Origin: Treponema sp.
Lineage (GTDB): Bacteria > Spirochaetota > Spirochaetia > Treponematales > Treponemataceae
Length of the DNA: 6,931 nucleotides
Direction of reading: 5' to 3'
NCBI GenBank assembly: GCA_016290335.1
Contig: JAEETM010000135.1
Coordinates: forward strand, 1 to 6,931
This document shows, one piece after another, positions 1 to 6,300 of this stretch. Under the pieces are notes generated by a model. The model worked only from the letters and a program-made list of their open reading frames with translations, was not told the origin of the DNA and ran no database searches. Position numbers and translations under genes: made by a program. Position 1 is the stretch's first letter; each line of letters starts with the position of its first letter.

Positions 1-1387
1 GTTCATAAAAGCTGAAGTCTCCACCAGTTCCTTCAACATCACCATAACCATTGATTACCCTTTTTACTCGTTCTGCAGTAATTGATTCTGCGTAGTCCAT
101 CATTTCTATTAAGATAAACTTACGGTTACCGCCATCTTTGCGATTCATATTCAAAACAGCGTGAGCAGTTGTACCGGAACCGGCGAAAGAATCGAGGATG
201 ATGGAATCTTTGTTTGTAGCAATTTGCAGAATACGTTCGATTAGGCGTGTGGGTTTGGGAGTATCAAATGGAGCTGAACCACCGAAAATAGCTTTGATTT
301 CTTTTTTAGCTTCATCAGTATGACCACATTCTTCGTAACAGAAAAAGTTTGTAGGAAGTCTGCCTCCAACTGCATCAAGATAGGTCTTTCTTCGAATACC
401 ACCCTTTCCGCCATTAGTAAAATAAAAACGCGGCCACTGACCACGTTCATAAATAACCTGTGCCTGTTTCTTTGATTCTTCTATAGATTTTGTAAGTACG
501 ATTGCTTTTACATCTTTACGAACTTCATCTTTTGAAATACCACAAACTTTTGCACGTTCTTCTTCATCATGCAAATCTTCAAGTTTGTATTCACACCAAC
601 CGTTCATGTATTCAAGCATTGCATCCTGCTGATAACGCCAACAGGCACTTTTGTATGGATAAATCATTTCTCCTGTAAATGGATGCTGAATTGCATAAAC
701 CATACCTTGATGTGTTACTGCCCCTGGAGCAAAAGCATCGCTACTCGTCCATGGTAATTTATCATTATCTGGATTTTTGTATTTATCATCCATCTCCGCC
801 GTTCTTGGTAATGGATTTGGCTGCCATTCTGGATTCTTACTGTAAACAATTATATGTTCAACTTCGCTTGGAATACCCTTACTGTCATTACGGATTGAAT
901 ACGTTCTCTGCCAACTCACATTCGCCACAAAATTAGCGCTTCCAAAAATCTCATCACAAATCAGTTTTAGGTTTGCCTGTTCGTTGTCATCTATGCTAAT
1001 AAAAATTGCTCCGTTTTCGCTTAAAAGTTTCTGCAACAATTTAAGGCGGGGATACATCATACAAAGCCATTTGTCATGACGGGTAAAATCTTCGCTTTCT
1101 TTGCCTACAACCTCACCAAGCCATTTTTTTATGCGCGGGTCGTTTACGTTATCATTGTATATCCAACCTTCGTTTCCGGTGTTGTATGGAGGATCTATAT
1201 AGATGCAGTTAATTTTGCCTTCGTATTCGGGAAGAAGAGATTTTAAAGCTTCAAGGTTATCACCGTGGATGATTTTGTTTTCCCCATCCTTACTATAAAA
1301 ATCATATTTCTTTTCGAGTACGCGAAAGGGCACTTCCAGATGATGATTTACAACTTTTTTCTTTCCAATCCAATCTAACGTAGGCAT
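1..1387 (-). CDS. Site-specific DNA-methyltransferase (adenine-N6), type III Mod-like, 3' end cut by window edge
   Basis: It transfers a methyl group from S-adenosylmethionine to adenine within a specific DNA site. The 462 visible residues start at ATG 1387. The order is HGDNLEAL (41-48), the catalytic motif IV DPPYNTG (65-71), a long variable region of about residues 150-370 expected to hold target recognition, then the SAM-binding motif I FAGSGTT (401-407). Motif IV before motif I defines the beta class, which includes type III Mod subunits and solitary methyltransferases. The reading frame is open throughout, with no stop or frameshift. It ends near a GTGGDFSFYE segment, which in relatives lies close to the C-terminus, so I expect only a modest part is missing. 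A restriction (Res) gene, if there is one, would lie beyond the left edge. AAAAGG sits 8 bases before the start. It is certainly a beta-class methyltransferase; type III membership and recognition site are not determinable here. Confidence 0.93.
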   Translation of the reverse strand, partial: MPTLDWIGKKKVVNHHLEVPFRVLEKKYDFYSKDGENKIIHGDNLEALKSLLPEYEGKINCIYIDPPYNTGNEGWIYNDNVNDPRIKKWLGEVVGKESEDFTRHDKWLCMMYPRLKLLQKLLSENGAIFISIDDNEQANLKLICDEIFGSANFVANVSWQRTYSIRNDSKGIPSEVEHIIVYSKNPEWQPNPLPRTAEMDDKYKNPDNDKLPWTSSDAFAPGAVTHQGMVYAIQHPFTGEMIYPYKSACWRYQQDAMLEYMNGWCEYKLEDLHDEEERAKVCGISKDEVRKDVKAIVLTKSIEESKKQAQVIYERGQWPRFYFTNGGKGGIRRKTYLDAVGGRLPTNFFCYEECGHTDEAKKEIKAIFGGSAPFDTPKPTRLIERILQIATNKDSIILDSFAGSGTTAHAVLNMNRKDGGNRKFILIEMMDYAESITAERVKRVINGYGDVEGTGGDFSFYE

Positions 1388-1395
1388 AAATATAA

Positions 1396-1401
1396 CCTTT
1401 T
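1396..1401 (-). promoter_or_regulatory. Ribosome binding site of the methyltransferase gene
   Basis: On the minus strand AAAAGG lies 8 bases before the ATG at 1387. It supports that start for the methyltransferase. Confidence 0.6.
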
Positions 1402-1422
1402 ACAAATCTATTATTTTTCAAA

Positions 1423-1451
1423 ATTATATCACTGAAATTAGACTTTATGAA
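1423..1451 (-). promoter_or_regulatory. Predicted sigma70-type promoter for the methyltransferase gene
   Basis: Read on the minus strand, a perfect -10 TATAAT (1428-1423) is preceded by TG one base upstream, giving an extended -10. A -35-like TTCATA (1451-1446, four of six consensus bases) lies 17 bases upstream. Transcription would begin near 1416, leaving a leader of about 30 bases before ATG 1387. The element sits in the 83-base gap between the regulator stop and the methyltransferase start, so the methyltransferase can probably be transcribed apart from the upstream operon. The prediction is from sequence only. Confidence 0.55.
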
Positions 1452-1470
1452 GTAAGAGAATATTGATGTT

Positions 1471-1683
1471 TTATTGTTCTAAAGGATCCTCATAAAAATG
1501 AAAAATATCTTCAACCTTCTTATCAAAAACTTTCGCAATATCCATTGCAAGTTTTAAAGATGGATTATATTTTCCTTTCTCTAAAGCACTGATTGTTTCT
1601 CTACGAACTCCAACTTTTTCAGCAAGTTCTTCCTGTTTCATTCCTGTTTCCCAGCGCAACATATGTATATCAGTCTTGAACAT
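1471..1683 (-). CDS. Short Cro/C1 (XRE)-family helix-turn-helix transcriptional regulator
   Basis: A 70-residue DNA-binding protein that is nearly all HTH domain. The helix-turn-helix spans about residues 15-37, including [17 protein letters not shown]. It is followed by the [21 protein letters not shown] pattern (residues 33-53) typical of the small YozG-like XRE regulators, which bind palindromic operators as dimers. I chose ATG 1683 because AAGGTGAT (1695-1688) is a strong Shine-Dalgarno at the right distance. An upstream in-frame ATG at 1701 would add six residues (MTKVMK) but has no visible RBS. The start overlaps the end of the upstream membrane-protein gene by 14 bases, so the two are probably translationally coupled. 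The likely target is the twin palindrome in front of that gene, giving autorepression (inference). Small XRE regulators next to small membrane proteins are a recurring bacterial arrangement. Confidence 0.9.
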   Translation of the reverse strand: MFKTDIHMLRWETGMKQEELAEKVGVRRETISALEKGKYNPSLKLAMDIAKVFDKKVEDIFHFYEDPLEQ

Positions 1684-2110
1684 TTTCATCACCTTCGTCA
1701 TTTGACAATAACTGTTTTTCCATAACTATATAAACAATATATTGTGCACAATAAACAAAACCTCCACATATTTTTCCTAATGCATACCAGGGAATTAAAA
1801 GTTCTTTATTAAATAAAGAAAGTCCACTTCCCAGAACACTTACAAGAACCAATATGCTAACTAATATCCCCAAGATATTTGAATCTGCCTTTTGTTTAAT
1901 ATTTTGAGAAAACTCATCAAAAGATTCTCTTTTCGAAAACAAAATAAAAATATCCGTAAATATAAAAATGCACATAAATACAACAAAAAAAAGGCTTACA
2001 AACTTTGGAACATCTTTTATGCAATCAGCAATACCTGAAATAATCCAAAAGATACCCTGTAATAGATTTGTAAATAATAAGTAAGTTTCAAGCTTTACAA
2101 TTTTCTTCAT
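1670..2110 (-). CDS. Small four-helix integral membrane protein of unknown function, paired with the XRE regulator
   Basis: A 146-residue protein with four hydrophobic stretches that look like transmembrane helices: about residues 10-31, 38-59, 79-100 and 105-130. The loop between helices 2 and 3 (about 60-78) is charged ([15 protein letters not shown]), and the tail is acidic and polar ([11 protein letters not shown]). No catalytic motif or signal peptidase site is visible. The start at ATG 2110 is well supported by AGGAGAA 6 bases upstream. It is the first gene of an operon with the overlapping XRE regulator, and the promoter carries two palindromic operator-like sites. In similar pairs the membrane protein is a DUF2178-like or otherwise uncharacterised protein. 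It could modulate the regulator or be its regulated target, but I cannot assign a function. Confidence 0.82.
   Translation of the reverse strand: MKKIVKLETYLLFTNLLQGIFWIISGIADCIKDVPKFVSLFFVVFMCIFIFTDIFILFSKRESFDEFSQNIKQKADSNILGILVSILVLVSVLGSGLSLFNKELLIPWYALGKICGGFVYCAQYIVYIVMEKQLLSNDEGDENVQD
1688..1695 (-). promoter_or_regulatory. RBS that decides the regulator start
   Basis: AAGGTGAT on the minus strand matches the 16S rRNA anti-Shine-Dalgarno complement. Its AAGG core ends 8 bases before ATG 1683. It lies inside the C-terminal codons of the preceding membrane-protein gene and favours 1683 over the ATGs at 1689 and 1701. Confidence 0.6.
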
Positions 2111-2116
2111 AAATAT

Positions 2117-2123
2117 TTCTCCT
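2117..2123 (-). promoter_or_regulatory. Ribosome binding site of the membrane-protein gene
   Basis: On the minus strand AGGAGAA lies 6 bases before ATG 2110. It is a near-consensus Shine-Dalgarno and the strongest RBS in the accessory block. Confidence 0.7.
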
Positions 2124-2125
2124 AT

Positions 2126-2145
2126 ATGTTATATATTTATAACAT
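2126..2145. promoter_or_regulatory. Operator-like palindrome 1, perfect 8-bp arms
   Basis: ATGTTATA, four bases, then TATAACAT: a perfect dyad of the size and symmetry bound by Cro/C1-type dimers. It lies between the -10 element and the RBS of the membrane-protein/regulator operon. Its centre is 25 bp from that of the related site at 2151-2170. Operator function is inferred from symmetry, repetition and position. Confidence 0.6.
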
Positions 2146-2150
2146 TTGTT

Positions 2151-2170
2151 ATGTGATAAATATATAACAT
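2151..2170. promoter_or_regulatory. Operator-like palindrome 2, overlapping the -10 element
   Basis: ATGTGATA, four bases, then TATAACAT: the same element as at 2126-2145, with seven of eight arm positions matching. It covers the minus-strand -10 (2166-2161), so a bound repressor would block RNA polymerase. A further dyad, ATAACA-TT-TGTTAT (2139-2152), bridges the two sites and could be a third contact. The outer arms (2126-2140 and 2156-2170) also form a perfect 15-bp inverted repeat around a 15-base spacer. Confidence 0.6.
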
Positions 2171-2188
2171 AAGTGAAAGATTTGTCAA
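2161..2188 (-). promoter_or_regulatory. Predicted promoter of the membrane-protein/XRE operon
   Basis: Read on the minus strand, a consensus -35 TTGACA (2188-2183) is followed after 16 bases by TATATA (2166-2161), with an upstream TG giving an extended -10. Transcription would start near 2154, between the two palindromes, with a leader of about 44 bases to ATG 2110. The overlap with the palindromes points to negative autoregulation. Confidence 0.6.
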
Positions 2189-2267
2189 GTTTTTTTCTTA
2201 TTTTTGCTGGTAACTCCTAACACTGCCACTTTTAGCAGAAGAAAAGTAGATCACCCATTCTAAAAAA

Positions 2268-2465
2268 ATGCGTGTTATGTTTGTGTTTGATAAATATTTT
2301 GACTTTAATGATACAGTAAAGCATATTGAAGGAGAATCTATAGCAATCATAACAGAGGCGTTGTATAATCCTTATAGAGATGAATCAGAAGGCTTTAAGG
2401 AAGTATTTCCAAATGCTTATGATATGTATATTGATTTCTTAAGGGGGCAAGTAAATGTTCTGTAA
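2268..2465 (+). CDS. Small hypothetical protein, possibly a gene remnant
   Basis: A 65-residue acidic soluble ORF whose family I do not recognise. It has no signal peptide, membrane helix or cysteine. The composition (many F, Y, D and E residues; the segment EGESIAIITEAL, then an NPYRDESEGFKEVFPNAYDMY stretch) looks like real coding sequence rather than chance. However, the start ATG 2268 has no Shine-Dalgarno: it is preceded by an A-rich run, and an in-frame TAG lies at 2247. Either the true gene was longer and has lost its 5' end, or expression is weak or leaderless. Its last 11 bases overlap the next ORF in another frame, and its AAGGGGG near the end is that gene's RBS. The two may be coupled genes, or one ancestral gene of about 175 residues split by a frameshift. 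Confidence 0.5.
   Translation: MRVMFVFDKYFDFNDTVKHIEGESIAIITEALYNPYRDESEGFKEVFPNAYDMYIDFLRGQVNVL
2441..2447 (+). promoter_or_regulatory. RBS of the second small ORF, inside the first
   Basis: AAGGGGG lies 7 bases before ATG 2455, and an in-frame TAA (2452-2454) abuts that ATG. The arrangement fits independent or coupled initiation at 2455 and argues against simple read-through fusion of the two ORFs at this point. Confidence 0.5.
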
Positions 2466-2790
2466 AAAATTGGGCATAGAATTGGACTCTTTTAGTTATG
2501 TTGAAGAAATGAATTTTCTTGATTATGTCTGGGAAAACATTGGAAAAGAGAGTGATGCAATATTAGATGACTTCTGTAAAAAATTTGGTTCCATAGGAAT
2601 ATTAAAGCCAAGCGCGATTGCTTATTCTCCAAAAAGAAAAAAAGATTATTATGCACTGCATGCAGAAAGCATTTCTGACTATGAACGATATTGGGAAGCT
2701 ATTAAGGGTAGCCTAAAAGAAGGTAAAGATTGTCTTTTTGATTTAGTGAAAAACAGAAAGATAGTTTTTAATCCAAATGTAGAATATTGA
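2455..2790 (+). CDS. Hypothetical protein of 111 residues
   Basis: A soluble protein with no signal peptide or membrane segment that I cannot place in a family. The N-terminal half is acidic and looks helical (EEMNFLDYVWENIGKESDAI, then LDDFCKKFG). The C-terminal half is basic and aromatic (AYSPKRKKDYYALHAESISD, then YERYWEAIKG) and ends NPNVEY. Size and charge pattern resemble many accessory-region proteins, such as immunity proteins or orphan cassette proteins, but no diagnostic motif supports any of these. The start is supported by AAGGGGG 7 bases upstream. It follows the 2268-2465 ORF with an 11-base overlap, ATG before that ORF's TAA, which is typical of coupled genes. The next gene begins 73 bases downstream after its own RBS. 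Confidence 0.68.
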   Translation: MFCKKLGIELDSFSYVEEMNFLDYVWENIGKESDAILDDFCKKFGSIGILKPSAIAYSPKRKKDYYALHAESISDYERYWEAIKGSLKEGKDCLFDLVKNRKIVFNPNVEY

Positions 2791-2863
2791 TTTGCAGCCC
2801 CGAATATCTTTACCAAAATACGGTTAATGACAGCAAATTAAAAGGAGTTGGAGTGGAAAAAAA

Positions 2864-3091
2864 ATGAAAGATAAAGAAAAATTAGAAGATTATATTTTTT
2901 ATAAAAATAACAAGAAAAATAAAATATGGCTCGTAGATACTGTCGAACAAAAATTAGGACCATGGCTTTTTAGCTTTGATAAAAAAACTATCTTCAATTT
3001 TTGGCCAGATGTTCCAGATAAATTAACAAAAGAACAGATTGATCTTTTCAAAAAAGAGTTTCCAATTATGGCAAAACTCAAACATTTATAA
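2864..3091 (+). CDS. Small hypothetical protein of 75 residues (tentative DUF7675-like)
   Basis: A lysine- and aromatic-rich soluble protein. Its core reads KIWLVDTVEQKLGPWLFSFD (about residues 20-39), then KKTIFNFWPDVPDKLTKEQI (about 40-59), then a DLFKKEFP end. The pattern of a W-containing strand, an FSFDKK turn, and an LTxEQxxxFxKExP helix recalls a small family of unknown function that I remember, without certainty, as DUF7675. No function is known to me for it. ATG 2864 is preceded by GGAG with a 10-base gap, and a second AAAGGAG lies further up, so translation is credible. It is co-directional with the two preceding small ORFs and ends before a 280-base spacer. Confidence 0.65.
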   Translation: MKDKEKLEDYIFYKNNKKNKIWLVDTVEQKLGPWLFSFDKKTIFNFWPDVPDKLTKEQIDLFKKEFPIMAKLKHL

Positions 3092-3264
3092 CCTAAAGAA
3101 CCAATCACAAAGTTTATAACAGATGGTTGGAGAGAGTATTATAATAACTCAACGCCAAACAAAAATCCGTAACCTTATTGAAATACCTACGAAGGATTCT
3201 TGATACTGTCTTACTCCCAAAAAAAATGGACTTATGACAATCTACATAAACATAGTATTGATAG

Positions 3265-3287
3265 ATTATCGGGTCAAGCCCGATAAT
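3265..3287. repeat. Perfect hairpin, REP-like palindrome
   Basis: ATTATCGGG (3265-3273) and CCCGATAAT (3279-3287) form a perfect 9-bp stem around the loop TCAAG. No run of T follows on either strand, so it is a poor fit to a classical intrinsic terminator. GGGTCAAGCCC-type stems are common in dispersed intergenic repeats of many bacteria. I infer a REP-like or MITE-remnant element, though an RNA-stability or weak terminator role for the small-ORF block remains possible. Confidence 0.6.
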
Positions 3288-3313
3288 GACATTTTCATGA
3301 TTTGATAATGACA
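3282..3313 (+). repeat. Direct repeat of a 10-base word
   Basis: GATAATGACA occurs at 3282-3291, forming part of the right arm of the hairpin, and again at 3304-3313. The copies are offset by 22 bases and each is followed by a similar T-rich stretch. This is consistent with a duplicated or partially deleted dispersed repeat. Confidence 0.5.
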
Positions 3314-3332
3314 ATTTTAGTTTTGTTACTAT
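3302..3332 (+). promoter_or_regulatory. Weak candidate promoter for the large surface-protein gene
   Basis: TTGATA (3302-3307) and TACTAT (3327-3332) are separated by 19 bases, longer than ideal, and lie about 40 bases before ATG 3372. The -35-like part overlaps the second copy of the 10-base repeat. This is a sequence match only, in a very AT-rich region. Confidence 0.22.
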
Positions 3333-3371
3333 AGTTAAAACATTTTGTTAATAGTATTATTGGAAACTGTT

Positions 3372-6300
3372 ATGAATAAATCTATTTTTATCAAAAAAAT
3401 TGCGGCAAGTGTTTTAATTTCACTTACCTGTTTTACTGGTACTGGTTTTGCACAGCAGGAATGTGATCCTGGTGATTTTGAACAGCCAAAGTTTCACGGC
3501 TGGAAAAAAGCAAACACCGAGCATTTTCAATTTTTTTATGAAGATGCTTCTAAGGCTACAGCAGAAGAATATGCTCTGCTTGCTGATGATGCCTGGAACA
3601 AAATCACAAAAATCTATTCGCCTCCACAGGATATGACAAATGTTTATGTGATAGCTCGGACTAACACTGTAAATGCTTATACGTTTTTCAGCCCACCATA
3701 CATTGCAATGTTCGACACTCCTTACCTTGAACCAACCTTTACTTTCCGCGATGACTGGAAAAAATTATTCTTTACACACGAGCTTATTCATATTGCAAAC
3801 GTAAATTTTGAAGACAGAAATAAAATCCTTCCAAAAGTAATTGGTAGCTTTGGTTATACACTTGATTTTAATGCTGTAAACGGCTGGGCGTTAGAGGGAC
3901 TAACAACTGTTCTTGAAACTGAACTAACAGATGGTGGTCGTGGCCGAAGTCCTTATTGGGAGCTTCAATATAAGGCTCCAACTTTGGACAATGCCTTTAT
4001 TTCTTATGACAATATTGGTAAAGAAGAAGAACCTCCGAGTGGTCAGATTTATGTTATGGGTTATCTGATTATGAGGAGCATTGCAGACCGCTGGGGAATA
4101 CAAGCTCTTGCAGATATTGAGCGTAATCGTAAGCTGCTTGGTTCCTGGGAAGAAAGTGTAAAGCTTGTTACAGGTCTTGAAGCTCAGGAGATTTATCGTG
4201 ATGTAAGAATTGCCCTTGCAAAAAAATATGCGGATGAAAGAAAGATTCCGGAAGGCCAGATAATTTCACCACGTGGAAATAAAAACTATTATTTTAAACC
4301 AGCTATTGTTTTTGATGATGGTACACTCATTGCCCTCCGTTCAATGCCTGGAAAATATGCCGCCATTGTAAAGCTTGACCCTTCGGCAAGAAATGGCAGC
4401 AATTATCTTTCCGATACAAATCCTGAAGAAGATTTGAACACCGTTTTTAAAGAAACAATTTTAACTGAATATGGATTCGCAGATACAGATTCTGTTACAG
4501 CTGACGAAAATATGAATATTTATTATTCCAGCTTTATTGAAGCCTTAGAAGGTAATTTTGGAACAGCAGTTGAGCTTCCAATTTTTAAGTGGACAAAAGA
4601 TGATGGAGCTAAACAGCTTACAAAAAAAGGTTCCTTTAATCAGCCCAGTATAAGCCGAAACGGAAATGTGTTAGTTGCAGTTAACCAAAAAGGAAAGAAC
4701 ACACGACTTGTAAAAATCGATACAGAAACTGGTGCTGTTTTTTCTCTGCTTGAAGATGAAAATCTCAGCTTTATTGAACCTAGCGTAAATGCTGATGGCA
4801 CAAGGGTTGCCTTTCTTGTACTTGACGGAAAACGAGCCCGTGTTGCTGTTATGGACTTAAATAATCCAGGCTCATATACTGTTGTTGCAAATGATGATGA
4901 AAAGATTTATGACCCGTCTTATCCTAACTGGCAGAAAAATGGAAACCTGACTTTCTGTTGTAATTACCGTGGACGTCTGGAAATCTTTGAAATTGATTTT
5001 GGAACTGATGCAATTGAAACTGCTGGAAACAATGAAACTTCTGCAAAGCCTACACCTCTTCCTGTTCTTGCCGACCCTATTGGTGCAACCTGGGCTTACA
5101 AAAATGAAAAAGGTATTTTCTACTGTTCACAGGCTGCAAGCGGCGAAGTTATAAAAATCAAACCTGCAGCAGAATGGGGAAATATTCCTGATTTTGACGG
5201 TCCAAGCCCAGCAGGAGAAATAATCCATTTTGGACAGCTTGAAAATGATTACCCTGATTTTGTTCCCTATGTTGTTTTGTCTGAAGTAGAAGTTCCTGAA
5301 AAAACAAAAGAAGAAAAAGAAGCAGAACGCAAAGAAAAGCTCAAAGCAAAAAAGTTAGATAAAGCTAACAATAACAAAGCTCCTGATTCTGATTCCAACA
5401 ATGAAGATAAAAAAGTCGAAGAAAAAGAACCAAAGCCTGTTGAAGGAAAAACTGTAAAGCATCGCCCAGAAGAAAGTAAGCAAAAGGCTGAAAATGCAAA
5501 CACTACAATCACAACTTTGCAAAATGAAAAGAAAGCAATACTGCCCTACAATCCTCTTTTGTATCTTCCAATGTTTGAGTTTACAAATGACAAAGAACAC
5601 GACAAAACACAGTTTGGTTTTGGCGGACTTTTCTTGTTAAATGCACCTAACATATATTATGCAAATGGAACCGCTATCGGAGAAATTATTTATTATCCAA
5701 AACTGAACAATATAACCGGTACCTTTGTCTTTACCCATTTTTTTGGAAATACAGAAATTGACTTTGTTGCAAACAGACGTTTTATAGTTCCTCACGTAAC
5801 AATTGCAGATGGACCTTATGAGTTTAAAACTTACAACACCGCAGAGCTTGGTTTTGCAAAGCCTGTTTATCACAAATATTTTGGAAACGAAAAAGAACTT
5901 GACCTCACTTTATTCTCTGCTTTGAAGGGTGGACTAACAAATACAAGTGAACACCTGAGCGGCTTTGATGGAGACTACAAAAATACGTATTCACTATCAG
6001 CCAACTTTGGTCTGGATACTTTTTATTCTAAAGCAAGAGATAAAGGAGAAAGCTCATCTATTAATTTTACTTTGATGGGTTTAGGCAGCTATAACTTTGA
6101 ATTGAAAAAAACTTTCTTTGGAATTGAAAGTGAAATCGGCTTTAAGAATTATTTATCCAGCTTTGCTTACAATCTTGCTCTTACCGGAAGATATTCTCCA
6201 CAAATAATGACTTCTGATTCCTTCCTCAATCTGTTTGGTTCTGCAACCTCAGGACTTGATGATCCTTCTTATCCTTTTAAGCTTGTTCCACACGCTGGTT

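Larger units (their letters stand above)
3092..3371 (+). other. Non-coding spacer before the large surface-protein gene
   Basis: An AT-rich stretch of 280 bases with no ORF I can support on either strand. It holds the hairpin at 3265-3287, two copies of a 10-base word, and a weak promoter-like pair near its end. The minus-strand reading across it includes GLDPII, a peptide that arises when REP-like palindromes of this type are translated, so I do not call it a gene. Confidence 0.6.

Noticed and set aside
241..936. ORFs within the left end on both strands (241-450 minus, 569-757 and 679-936 plus)
   Set aside because: All lie inside the methyltransferase frame, which is continuous and carries the family motifs. 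These are out-of-frame readings.
2790..2838. ATTTGC / GCAAAT inverted repeat between the second and third small ORFs
   Set aside because: The arms are only 6 bp and 37 bases apart in AT-rich DNA with no T-run, so it is readily explained by chance.
2205..2863. Integron-type cassette boundaries (attC) around the small ORFs
   Set aside because: Treponema integron cassettes were considered because the genes are small and unknown, but I found no paired core sites with the expected imperfect palindrome between the ORFs.
3114..3314. Minus-strand ORF of 66 residues in the spacer
   Set aside because: It reads through the REP-like hairpin (giving GLDPII), has no RBS or recognisable domain, and has the composition of translated non-coding DNA.
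3345..3371. Earlier TTG start for the large gene
   Set aside because: It adds nine residues ahead of a well-formed signal peptide and has no better RBS; ATG 3372 gives a normal positively charged N-terminus.
3388..3452. Lipoprotein signal with Cys20 as the lipid-modified residue
   Set aside because: The residues before Cys20 (ISLT) do not fit even a relaxed lipobox, and the hydrophobic stretch continues to a plausible signal peptidase I site at GFA-QQ.
5267..5600. Two minus-strand ORFs opposite the charged linker
   Set aside because: They are antisense shadows of K/E-rich codons in the large gene, giving artificial S/F-rich and hydrophobic peptides; the plus-strand frame is clearly the coding one.
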